A stretch of DNA of 8,679 nucleotides from Acidiferrobacteraceae bacterium (GTDB lineage Bacteria > Pseudomonadota > Gammaproteobacteria > Acidiferrobacterales > Acidiferrobacteraceae): NCBI GenBank assembly GCA_027343725.1, contig DAHWKH010000048.1, forward strand, positions 1 through 8,679, in the 5' to 3' direction. The notes below the pieces were generated by a model. That model made no database searches. It saw nothing but the letters and a program-made list of their open reading frames with translations, and was not told the DNA's origin. The first letter of the stretch is position 1. Every line of letters begins with the position of its first letter. Shown here piece after piece: positions 1 through 6,645 of the stretch. The position numbers and the translations under genes are program-made.

Positions 1-1040
1 CGTACATGGGGGACTTCGCGCGCTACATGCACGCATGGCTCCTTCAAAGGCGCGGGCGCTACGACGTGGTGCACGCGAATTTCTTCATGTCGGGCCTCAT
101 CGCACGCGATATCAAGGAGCGCTTCGGCATCCCCTTCGTCATCACCTTCCATGCGCTCGGCGCCGTGCGGCAACTCTACCAAGGGGCCGAGGATCGGTTT
201 CCGAAGGAGCGAGTGCGCTACGAGGCGGCGATTATCCACGAGGCCGATGCGATCTTCGCGGAGTGCCCGCAGGACGCCAAAGACCTCATGGCCTTCTACG
301 GGGCGCCGGGCGCGAAGTTGCGGCTCGTGCCCTGCGGATTCGATCCCGAACAATTCAAGCCCATGGACCGTCCTATGGCGCGCCGGGCGCTCGGACTCTC
401 CCCCTCGGAACCCGTGGTGCTGCACGTCGGGCGCATGGTGCCGAGAAAGGGCATCGACACCGTGATCGAGGCCATGGCGCGCCTGCGGGACCAGCATCAC
501 ATGCGCGCGCGTCTTGTGATCGTGGGTGGGGAGAGCGACGACGACGATCCCGTGCGCACCCCGGAGATCGGGCGCCTGAAGGCCATCGTCCAGGCCCGCG
601 GGCTCACGGAGGAGGTGACCTTCGTGGGCCGGCGGCGGCCGGCCCAATTGCGGGTGTTTTACAACGCCGCCGATCTGTTCGTGACGACCCCCTGGTACGA
701 GCCCTTCGGCATCACGCCGCTCGAGGCCATGGCGTGCGCGACGCCCGTGATCGGCGCGTCCGTCGGGGGGATCAAATACACCGTGCGGCACAAGGAGACC
801 GGGTACCTCGTGCCGCCCAGCAATCCCGCGGCGGTTGCCCTCTACATGGCCCATGCCTTAAGCCACCCAATCGAGTGCCGGGCACTCGGTGAGCGCGGCC
901 TGCGATGGGTACGCGCGATGTTCACCTGGGATGCCGTCAGCGACCTCGCCGTGCGCGTGTATGAAGAGGTGGCCGGCGCCCCGCGCAAGGCCGGCACGCA
1001 ACCGGCCGCGATCCCGAACACCCTTTCCTCGAAATTTTAG
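1..1040 (+). CDS. GT4-family glycosyltransferase, 5'-partial
   Basis: This is a GT-B fold retaining glycosyltransferase of family GT4, which moves a sugar from a nucleotide-sugar to a glycan or lipid acceptor at the cytoplasmic side of the membrane. The frame is open to the left edge, so the true start and part of the N-terminal acceptor domain lie outside; the first in-window ATG (position 6) is probably internal. Counting from that ATG, the N-terminal half contains VVHANFF and FVITFHALG, like the sucrose-phosphate synthase/MshA branch. The C-terminal donor domain has HVGRMVPRKG (R143, K148, phosphate contacts) and the EX7E motif E232-PFGITPL-E240. The final 25 or so residues are a disordered-looking A/P-rich tail. 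It is the first visible gene of the operon and is followed after 9 nt by the SDR gene. Donor and acceptor cannot be read from sequence; the heptose genes downstream suggest an LPS-core or related glycan. Family assignment is firm, specificity unknown. Confidence 0.9.
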   Translation, partial: YMGDFARYMHAWLLQRRGRYDVVHANFFMSGLIARDIKERFGIPFVITFHALGAVRQLYQGAEDRFPKERVRYEAAIIHEADAIFAECPQDAKDLMAFYGAPGAKLRLVPCGFDPEQFKPMDRPMARRALGLSPSEPVVLHVGRMVPRKGIDTVIEAMARLRDQHHMRARLVIVGGESDDDDPVRTPEIGRLKAIVQARGLTEEVTFVGRRRPAQLRVFYNAADLFVTTPWYEPFGITPLEAMACATPVIGASVGGIKYTVRHKETGYLVPPSNPAAVALYMAHALSHPIECRALGERGLRWVRAMFTWDAVSDLAVRVYEEVAGAPRKAGTQPAAIPNTLSSKF

Positions 1041-1045
1041 GAGGT
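1039..1045 (+). promoter_or_regulatory. Strong Shine-Dalgarno of the SDR gene
   Basis: AGGAGGT lies 4 nt before the ATG at 1050 and overlaps the TAG stop of the glycosyltransferase. It is the best ribosome-binding site in the left half of the window and fixes the SDR start. Confidence 0.8.
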
Positions 1046-1049
1046 CACG

Positions 1050-1829
1050 ATGAACGAACCCGCACCGGCCCGCGCGGGAGCACCCCTCACCGATGGATCC
1101 GCGCAACACCCCCTCGCCGGGCGGGTCGCCCTGGTCACGGGCGGCGCGCAGGGATTGGGGGCGGCGATCGTGCGCACGCTCGCTTCGGCCGGCGCGCATG
1201 TGGTCGCGGGTGATATCCGTGTGCAAGAGGTCCAGGACCGGGCCGCGGCGCTTGCGGGCGAAGGGTTGGCGGTGGAAGGGGTGGCCCTCGACGTCGCGGA
1301 CGGGGAGTCGGTCGCGACCGCCGTTGCCGGCGTGATCGAGCGCCATCAGCGCTGCGACATCCTTGTGAACAATGCCGGCGTGGATCTCACGGTCCCGTTC
1401 GCGGACATGCCGATCGAACGCTGGCAGCGGATCCTGGACGTCAACCTGACCGGCGCGTTTCTCGCGGCCAAAAGCGTCTGGCCGCACATGCAGGCCGCCG
1501 GCCGCGGGCATATCATCAACATCGTCTCCACGGCCGCCAAGCGCGCCTGGCCCAACGCCTGCGCCTATCATGCGAGCAAGTGGGGATTACTCGGCTTCAG
1601 CCACGCCCTGCACACGGAGGCGCGCAGCGCGGGCATCAAGGTCACAGCCCTCGTCTCCGGCGGACTGCGCACGCCCTTCCTGATGGATCGGTTTCCCGAT
1701 ATCGACACCACGACCCTGCAAGACCCCGAGAACGTGGCCGCGACCCTGCGCTTCATCCTGCTGCAGCCGGAGGAGACCGTCATCCCGGAAATCCTGGTGC
1801 TGCCGATGCGAGAGACGTCATGGCCGTGA
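1050..1829 (+). CDS. Classical short-chain dehydrogenase/reductase (SDR)
   Basis: This is a 259-residue soluble NAD(P)-dependent oxidoreductase with a Rossmann fold, the usual size of a classical SDR. The cofactor motif TGGAQGLG is at 30-37, D55 ends the second beta strand (GDIR) and favours NAD(H) over NADP(H), and NNAG is at 107-110. The catalytic tetrad is complete: N132, S160, Y173 and K177 (YHASK). The usual P-G pair after the sixth strand reads S-G here (VSGGLRTPF). A 22-residue A/P-rich leader precedes the core; the start at 1050 is supported by an AGGAGGT site. The gene sits between a glycosyltransferase and a heptose-bisphosphate phosphatase and overlaps the latter by 10 nt, so its substrate is probably a sugar or sugar-nucleotide intermediate of the same glycan. 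This is inferred from context only, since classical SDRs act on many alcohols and ketones and the family alone does not give the substrate. Confidence 0.92.
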   Translation: MNEPAPARAGAPLTDGSAQHPLAGRVALVTGGAQGLGAAIVRTLASAGAHVVAGDIRVQEVQDRAAALAGEGLAVEGVALDVADGESVATAVAGVIERHQRCDILVNNAGVDLTVPFADMPIERWQRILDVNLTGAFLAAKSVWPHMQAAGRGHIINIVSTAAKRAWPNACAYHASKWGLLGFSHALHTEARSAGIKVTALVSGGLRTPFLMDRFPDIDTTTLQDPENVAATLRFILLQPEETVIPEILVLPMRETSWP

Positions 1830-2431
1830 TGAATGACGCCGCGGTCTTCCTCGACAAGGATGGCACGCTGATCGACGATGTCCCCTATAACGTGGACCCC
1901 GACCGGGTCCGTCTGGCCCCGGGCGTGCGCTCGGGGCTCATTCGCCTCCACGAGCGCGGCTTTCGGCTCATCGTGGTCAGCAATCAGGGCGGCATCGCGC
2001 GCGGGTATTTTCCCGAGCAGGCCCTGATCCTGGTGGAAGACCGTCTGCGGGACATGCTGCGCCGCTTCGGCGTCCCGCTCGCCGGGTTCTATTATTGTCC
2101 CCACGACCCGAACGGCCGGATCCGCCGTTACGCCACCTCCTGCACCTGCCGTAAGCCGCGCCCGGGCTTGTTTCAGCGCGCCGCGCGCCTCGGGCGCCTC
2201 GATCTGCGCCGCTCCTGGTGCGTGGGCGATATCCTCGATGATATCGAGGCCGGGCACGCCGCCGGCTGCCGGAGCGTGCTCGTGGATAACGGCAACGAGA
2301 CGCGCTGGGAGTTGGGGGAGAATCGGGTGCCCGACTACATCGCGCGCGACATGGACGAGGCCGCCGGCTTCATCATCGATGCCTCGGATCCGGGGCGACC
2401 CATCCGCCCGCAGTCCTTCGCGCGCCCATGA
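1820..2431 (+). CDS. gmhB: D-glycero-D-manno-heptose 1,7-bisphosphate 7-phosphatase (HAD, GmhB-like)
   Basis: This 203-residue HAD-IIIA phosphatase probably removes the 7-phosphate of D-glycero-manno-heptose 1,7-bisphosphate in the cytoplasmic ADP-heptose pathway. Motif I is FLDKDGT (nucleophile D12, acid/base D14), motif II SNQGG (S54), motif III RKP (K112) and motif IV VGDILDDIEAG (D137, D141). The GmhB zinc loop is present as C93-x-H95 and C108-x-C110 with twelve residues between, the spacing I recall for E. coli GmhB. The related HisB phosphatase also has this zinc type, so histidinol-phosphatase is the main alternative, but glycosyltransferases on both sides favour heptose. Two starts are possible: 1820, with GAGAGA four bases upstream, and 1829, where TGATG would couple directly to the SDR stop; I prefer 1820. 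The open frame extends far upstream, but that part only shadows the SDR gene. It overlaps the GT9 gene by ATGA. The other heptose genes (gmhA, hldE-type) are not in this window. Confidence 0.88.
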   Translation: MAVMNDAAVFLDKDGTLIDDVPYNVDPDRVRLAPGVRSGLIRLHERGFRLIVVSNQGGIARGYFPEQALILVEDRLRDMLRRFGVPLAGFYYCPHDPNGRIRRYATSCTCRKPRPGLFQRAARLGRLDLRRSWCVGDILDDIEAGHAAGCRSVLVDNGNETRWELGENRVPDYIARDMDEAAGFIIDASDPGRPIRPQSFARP

Positions 2432-3504
2432 CCGCGGACGCCTGGGGGCGCGCCCAAAGGGTCCTGGCCGTGCGCCTGGATGGGATCGGCGACCTCCTCA
2501 TGACCGCGCCCGCCATGGCCGCCCTCAAGGCGGCGGTGCCCGGGCGCGTGATCACGCCCCTCGTGTCGCGCGCGGGCGCCGCGATCACCTCCTTACTGCC
2601 GGACTGCGGGGACCCGATCCTCTACGAGGCCCCGTGGATGAAACACGCGCCTCTCATGGCCACGTCCGATCAGGCGGTCCTCGAACGGGTGCGCGCGGCA
2701 CGCTTCGATGCCGCTGTGATTTTTACCGTCTTCAGTCAAAGCGCCTTGCCGGCGGCGTTGTTTTGCCACCTCGCCGGGATCCCATTGCGCGCGGCGCATT
2801 GCCGGGAAAATCCCTATCAGCTCCTAACGACCTGGATCCGCGACACGGAGCCCGAAAGCGGCATCCGCCACGAGGTCCAACGGCAGCTCGATCTCGTGGC
2901 GGCCCTGGGGGCCGCGGCTGATGGGGCGCACCCGCCCTTGCGCCTTTCGGCCGCGGCACGGGATTGGGCCCGGCGCGTGCGCTTGCCGGGCCGCCCGTTT
3001 GTGCTCATCCACCCCGGGGCATCGGCGCCCTCGCGCCGCTACCCGCCGGAGTCCTTTGCTCGCGTCCTGCGGGCGCTCGAGCGCGAGCATCGCGCGTTCT
3101 GCGTCCTGACGGGAATCGCCGAGGAGCGGGGCGTGATGGCGAGCGTGCGCGAGCAGGCTGCGAGCGATGCCCCCCTTCTGTGGAACCTCGATCCCGAGCG
3201 CCTGGCGGCGCTCGTGGAATGCGCCGATGTCGTCGTGACCAATAACACCGGGCCTGCGCACCTCGCCGCGGCACTGCAAACCCCCGTGGTCGTGCTCTAT
3301 GCGCTCACGAACCCGCAACATACCCCCTGGCGCGCCCGCGCGCGGGTCCTGTCGGCCGATGTCCCGTGCCGCTCCTGCTATAGAAGCATCTGCCCAAGCG
3401 GCCATCACCGCTGTCTGCGCGACATCGATCCGCGCACGGTCGTGGCCGCCGTGGATGAGTTGCTGCGCGACGCGGGGGATTCGGTCTCTCGGGCCTTATG
3501 CTGA
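2428..3504 (+). CDS. GT9 glycosyltransferase, heptosyltransferase-like
   Basis: This 358-residue protein belongs to family GT9 (WaaC/WaaF/WaaQ heptosyltransferases, GT-B fold), which transfers heptose from ADP-heptose to lipid A-Kdo or inner-core heptose on the cytoplasmic membrane face. The N-terminus has RLDGIGDLLMTAP (16-28), with D22 where the GT9 catalytic aspartate falls. The second domain opens with LIHPGASAPSRRYPPE and carries the NNTGPAHLAAAL donor loop (272-283). Near the C-terminus is the cluster CRSCYRSICPSGHHRCL (C314, C317, C322, H326, H327, C329), which recurs in part of the GT9 family and looks like a possible metal or disulfide site. Length is normal. The start is the ATG within ATGA at the end of the phosphatase gene; no clear Shine-Dalgarno precedes it, consistent with translational coupling. 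It overlaps the next gene by 7 nt. The adjacent GmhB gene supports heptose as donor, but the exact acceptor and which Waa homologue it is cannot be decided. Confidence 0.88.
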   Translation: MTADAWGRAQRVLAVRLDGIGDLLMTAPAMAALKAAVPGRVITPLVSRAGAAITSLLPDCGDPILYEAPWMKHAPLMATSDQAVLERVRAARFDAAVIFTVFSQSALPAALFCHLAGIPLRAAHCRENPYQLLTTWIRDTEPESGIRHEVQRQLDLVAALGAAADGAHPPLRLSAAARDWARRVRLPGRPFVLIHPGASAPSRRYPPESFARVLRALEREHRAFCVLTGIAEERGVMASVREQAASDAPLLWNLDPERLAALVECADVVVTNNTGPAHLAAALQTPVVVLYALTNPQHTPWRARARVLSADVPCRSCYRSICPSGHHRCLRDIDPRTVVAAVDELLRDAGDSVSRALC

Positions 3505-5177
3505 CGCTCGCCTGGACCGACGGCTGGCAGGATGCCGCCGCCTGTCTCGTCGCCGGGGGTCGCGTGCTGTGTGCCGGCGAGGAGGGGCGTTTTGCGAAGG
3601 TGCGGCGCGGGGTGCGGGGGGCGAACGACTGCGATCGCGAGGTGCCGTATCGGGCGATGGCCTGGTGCCTCAAGAGTCGCTCCCTGCGCCTCTCCGATGT
3701 CACCCATCTCGCCCCCGTGACACCGACCGTCCCGCGCGCCGCCCGCCCCCTGCCCGTGAAAAGCGGTCGCGGTGGGGCCCTGAAGCGGGCGCAAACGCCG
3801 AGGGACGTCCCCGCGTGGCCGCCCCATGCGCTCTCCTATGCGAGCCTGCTCGCGTCATCCGATTGCCCGGACGGGTTGCCCGACATCCTCGATCACGCGC
3901 GCCATGCCGTCTGGCAGCCGGTGGCGGCGGCCCACGCGCTGCTCGCAGGGCCTTATCTCACCTCGCCTTTTGATGAGGCCGCGATCCTGGTTCTGGGCAG
4001 CGGGGCGAACGGATACCGGTGCGGGTTCGGGCGCGACGGCGTGGTCCATGCCTTAAGCGATGGCCCATCGGGTGCCATGCTGGCGATCTTGCCGGCGTGG
4101 CTTCTGACCTATTTGGGATACCGGCCGGGATTGGATGACGGGCAAGTCGCGGCCCTCGCGGCCCATGGGACCTCGCGCCTGCGCGCGGCATTGGACACTC
4201 TCGCCACGCGCGAACCCGGGCAAGCGGCGCATGCGGCCGCGTCGCTCCTCGGGCCGAAGCGTGCGCCGCACGCGCCCCTCCATGCGCGGCATTACGACAT
4301 CGCCTGCGCCTATCAGGAGGTGCTGAACGAAACGGCGATCGCCATCGGTCAATGGCTCAAGGCCCGCACCGCGGCGCGCGCCCTGGTGGTGTCCGGGCCG
4401 CTTGCGCGCAACTGCGTGTTGACAAGCGCCATCCGCGAAGCGGGCGTGTTCGATGCCGTCTGGACGCACCCCGCGCCCACCGGGGCGAGCCTCGCCCTCG
4501 GGGCCGCGCTGCTCGCGGCCCCGGAGGAGGGCGTCGCGGTGCGCGCGGCGTTGACGCATACCGGTCTGGGGCCGGAGTTTTCCGAAGAGCAGATGGAAAC
4601 GTGTTTGCAACGCGCCCGGGTGCGTTATGGACGCCCACCGGCGATCGCCGTCGCGGTCGCCGCCCGGCTTGCGCAGGACAAGGTCATCGCCTGGTTTCAA
4701 GGGGGGCTGGAGCTCGGGCCGCGGGCCTTGAGCAATCGTGTGGTCCTGGCATCACCGATCCATGGAGACGCGAAGGCGCGCCTCAATCGCTTGAAGGGGC
4801 GTCCCGCCTTTCAGCCCCTGGCGTGCGCGGCCCCTTGCGCCAGTGCCGGCGACTGGGTCGAAGACGAGCCCTCGCCGTTCGCCACCGTCCTTGCGCGCGT
4901 GCGCGCGTCCAAGCGCCCGCGCATCCCGGCCGCGGTGCACATCGATGGCAGCGCCTGTCTGCAGGTCGTGGAGCGGGCGGTCAGTCCGGCGTTCCACGAT
5001 GTCATCGAGGCCTTCGGCGCCATGACCGGGGTCCCGCTGCTCGTGCGCATCCCCTTCACGGGGCACGCGCGCGCCTGGGTCGTCGATCCGTGTGACGCGC
5101 TCGCCGCCTACGCGAGCAGCGACATCGACGCCCTGGCCTTGGGCCCGTTTTTGCTCGAAAAGTCCCCCACCGCCTAG
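3498..5177 (+). CDS. Carbamoyltransferase-family protein (NodU/TobZ/CmcH), likely lacking canonical catalytic residues
   Basis: This 559-residue protein has the NodU/TobZ/CmcH layout: an N-terminal Kae1-like domain (about 1-360) and a C-terminal YrdC-like domain (about 390-555). Active members transfer carbamoyl from carbamoyl phosphate, via carbamoyladenylate, to a hydroxyl; the Pseudomonas aeruginosa homologue WapO is associated with 7-O-carbamoylation of core heptose. Recognisable parts are GEEGRF near 27-32, SPFDEAAIL at 156-164, LARNC at 302-306, ALGAAL near 333-338, GLELGPRALSNR at 403-414 and HIDGSACLQ at 481-489. Many signature residues are changed: the early HD reads Q11-D12, the HxxxH pair reads V142-AAA-H146, the DG after the fourth strand reads G167-S168, the EGK reads D-G-Q216, the GDAG reads T-G329-A-S, and the NTSFN reads RIPFT (517-521). 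The frame is intact with codon use like its neighbours, so it is not an obvious pseudogene. It may be a non-catalytic or altered paralogue. It starts inside the GT9 gene. Confidence 0.82.
   Translation: MLTLAWTDGWQDAAACLVAGGRVLCAGEEGRFAKVRRGVRGANDCDREVPYRAMAWCLKSRSLRLSDVTHLAPVTPTVPRAARPLPVKSGRGGALKRAQTPRDVPAWPPHALSYASLLASSDCPDGLPDILDHARHAVWQPVAAAHALLAGPYLTSPFDEAAILVLGSGANGYRCGFGRDGVVHALSDGPSGAMLAILPAWLLTYLGYRPGLDDGQVAALAAHGTSRLRAALDTLATREPGQAAHAAASLLGPKRAPHAPLHARHYDIACAYQEVLNETAIAIGQWLKARTAARALVVSGPLARNCVLTSAIREAGVFDAVWTHPAPTGASLALGAALLAAPEEGVAVRAALTHTGLGPEFSEEQMETCLQRARVRYGRPPAIAVAVAARLAQDKVIAWFQGGLELGPRALSNRVVLASPIHGDAKARLNRLKGRPAFQPLACAAPCASAGDWVEDEPSPFATVLARVRASKRPRIPAAVHIDGSACLQVVERAVSPAFHDVIEAFGAMTGVPLLVRIPFTGHARAWVVDPCDALAAYASSDIDALALGPFLLEKSPTA
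5174..5177. other. Interlocked convergent stop codons (CTAG)
   Basis: The + strand TAG of the carbamoyltransferase gene (5175-5177) and the - strand TAG of the MFS gene (5176-5174) are the two strands of one CTAG palindrome. The genes overlap by 4 bp and there is no room between them for a dedicated terminator. Confidence 0.95.
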
Positions 5178-6508
5178 CCCGTGGCCTTCGGGCCGACAAA
5201 GCCCGCCGCCCGGGCCCGTCCCAGGGACTCGGCCGTGCGCACCTCGCGCAGAAGCGGGATGAAGGCCACCGCGGTATTGAGGCGCGCCAAGCCCGAGATC
5301 AGAAAGACCCACAGCAAGCCGTTTGCGAATGTCACACCGAGAACCGTGACGCCGGGCGAGATCCCGCTTGCGAGTAGGCCGCCGATCGCGGCCCCCAACA
5401 CCAGCGCCAGGGCGGTCAGGATGTTGTGAAGCGCGTTATAGAGGGAGCGGCGTTCGCGCGGCACGGCGTCATAGACGAAATTGCCGGCACTCAAGTTGAA
5501 GCCCGCCCAGGAGACGCCGTTGAGGAGCTGGATCAGGAGAATGGCCCCGAAGTTCTGGGTCGTGAGCCACAGGATGGGCGCGATCGGAACGAGGCCACCC
5601 GTGATCGCGAGCACGAGGCGATTCCCGAAGCGATCGCCGAGCCGCCCCCAGGTCGTCAAGGTGCCGATCTGCGTCAGGACCACCACCGCCTGGGTGGCCA
5701 TGAACTGCAGATACGAAAAATGCAGGTCGCGCAGCATGTAGACGGCATAGAAGGGCCCGGAGAGCCCCGCCGAGAAGCTCATCACCGCGGTGAAGGTCGC
5801 AAAGCGCAGGAATTGCGTGCCGCGCAGCTCCCGCCACAACGCGCGCGGCCGGAAGCTCAGGCGCCCGCTCTCGATGGGGTGCTCGCGGACTTTGGTGACC
5901 GCGTGCACGGACATGATGCGCGCAACCATCGCGAGCGCGAAGATCCCGGCAAAGCCCCAGGCCGTGTGGCCGCTGTTCTTGGCCACGCGCAGGATGAGGC
6001 CGGCGCCGACCAATGCCAAAAAGTTCGCGCCGTTCATGAGACGCGAGCGGCGGCTGAAGTAGTGCCCGCGCTCGCCCTCGGGCACGAGGTCCCCCATGAG
6101 GCTGTGCCAGAGGGGATTGGCGAAATGATTGGCCCCGTAATAGAGCGTGAGACTCACCATGAGGATCGCGACCGCATGGCTGGGGATCAGAAGCGGCAGG
6201 ATGATGATCGGGAGCCACAGGAGCGCCTGACCGGCAAGACCCGAGGCGACAAGCCGCAGGCGCTGTCCCGCGCGCTCGGCCCACCAGGCCGCGAGCAGCT
6301 GCGCAAGCGATCCCAGAAGCGAGGGCAAGGTCGCGAGCAGGCCAGCCTCACCGGCGGTCGCCTTCAAGAACAGCACGTAGGCCGGCAAATAGGCCTCGCC
6401 GCTGCCGCGCATGAGGGATGAGAAAACGCCCTCGGCCGTCACGCAGGCGCGTTGCGCATCGGCATCGGTCGCGGGGGTATCGGCGGGGGAGGCGGTCTGG
6501 GTCGTCAT
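5174..6508 (-). CDS. MFS transporter
   Basis: This is a 444-residue major facilitator superfamily permease of the inner membrane, with about twelve hydrophobic segments and normal length. A polar, T/A/D-rich leader of about 35 residues precedes the first helix. Motif-A-like loops are seen in both halves: GDLVPEGERG after the fourth segment region, and GRLGDRFGNRLVL in the second half, which is the classic G-x-x-x-D-R-x-G-x-R pattern. A long basic cytoplasmic loop (RLSFRPRALWRELRG) separates the halves. The ATG at 6508 is chosen because MTTQTASP begins an ordinary cytoplasmic leader. Upstream in-frame starts at 6556 (ATG) and 6580 (GTG) would run through the control region and lack a better ribosome site. 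The Shine-Dalgarno before 6508 is weak (GGAAT). It points towards the glycan operon and shares its stop region. Substrate unknown; it could export a glycan precursor or be unrelated to the operon. Confidence 0.88.
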   Translation of the reverse strand: MTTQTASPADTPATDADAQRACVTAEGVFSSLMRGSGEAYLPAYVLFLKATAGEAGLLATLPSLLGSLAQLLAAWWAERAGQRLRLVASGLAGQALLWLPIIILPLLIPSHAVAILMVSLTLYYGANHFANPLWHSLMGDLVPEGERGHYFSRRSRLMNGANFLALVGAGLILRVAKNSGHTAWGFAGIFALAMVARIMSVHAVTKVREHPIESGRLSFRPRALWRELRGTQFLRFATFTAVMSFSAGLSGPFYAVYMLRDLHFSYLQFMATQAVVVLTQIGTLTTWGRLGDRFGNRLVLAITGGLVPIAPILWLTTQNFGAILLIQLLNGVSWAGFNLSAGNFVYDAVPRERRSLYNALHNILTALALVLGAAIGGLLASGISPGVTVLGVTFANGLLWVFLISGLARLNTAVAFIPLLREVRTAESLGRARAAGFVGPKATG

Positions 6509-6523
6509 AGGATTCCGCGGCCC

Positions 6524-6529
6524 ATTGTA
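6524..6529 (-). promoter_or_regulatory. Possible -10 box for the MFS gene
   Basis: On the - strand the sequence reads TACAAT, five of six matches to TATAAT. Transcription would begin about 10 nt before the ATG at 6508, giving a very short leader. No convincing -35 box lies 16-18 bp upstream, so this is a weak prediction. Confidence 0.3.
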
Positions 6530-6586
6530 CGGGTTTGCGCAACGGATCCTGCTCATATCGGACGAAATGGCCGCCGGCACCGATAT

Positions 6587-6615
6587 TTGACCGCTCCCAT
6601 GGGCTTCAGTACGCT
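6587..6615 (+). promoter_or_regulatory. Candidate sigma70 promoter for the DUF3311-symporter unit
   Basis: TTGACC (6587-6592, five of six matches to TTGACA) is followed after exactly 17 bp by TACGCT (6610-6615, which keeps the T, A and final T of TATAAT). The predicted start near 6622 leaves a leader of about 24 nt before the ATG at 6646. It is the only good -35/-10 pair I found in this divergent region. Confidence 0.45.
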
Positions 6616-6625
6616 TGGCGCCAAG
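6614..6625. promoter_or_regulatory. 12-bp perfect palindrome, candidate operator
   Basis: CTTGGCGCCAAG is a perfect palindrome that begins inside the predicted -10 box and covers the predicted transcription start of the rightward unit. A repressor bound there would block the promoter. No regulator gene is in the window, so the binding protein is unknown. Confidence 0.4.
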
Positions 6626-6631
6626 GCCAAC

Positions 6632-6637
6632 GGGAGG
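6632..6637 (+). promoter_or_regulatory. Shine-Dalgarno of the DUF3311 gene
   Basis: GGGAGG ends 8 nt before the ATG at 6646 (a second G-run, AGGGG, abuts the start). It selects 6646 over the upstream in-frame ATG at 6535, which would lie upstream of the predicted promoter. Confidence 0.6.
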
Positions 6638-6645
6638 GGCAGGGG

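Noticed and set aside
858..1571. 237-codon antisense frame across the GT4/SDR junction
   Set aside because: It would run through the SDR Shine-Dalgarno and the SDR cofactor domain, and shows no motif of its own.
1580..1819. 80-codon N-terminal extension of the HAD phosphatase
   Set aside because: This part translates to an H/R/P-rich shadow of the SDR C-terminus. The HAD domain begins immediately after 1820, which has a ribosome site.
2233..2249. Inverted repeat CCTCGAT-GAT-ATCGAGG inside the phosphatase gene
   Set aside because: It encodes the conserved HAD motif IV (DILDDIEAG), so the symmetry is probably a by-product of coding; no regulatory context.
4053..4700. 215-codon antisense frame and 247-codon frame-shifted frame (4352-5095) within the carbamoyltransferase homologue
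   Set aside because: Both are R/G/P-rich shadows. The family motifs and the operon overlap are all in the frame starting at 3498.
5426..6421. 331-codon + strand frame opposite the MFS gene
   Set aside because: It is charged and repetitive in composition, has no recognisable domain, and the MFS helices on the other strand explain the region fully.
6535..6645. Upstream start for the DUF3311 protein at 6535
   Set aside because: The added residues lack family similarity, the ATG has no ribosome site and it would precede the predicted promoter; 6646 has GGGAGG and gives normal length.
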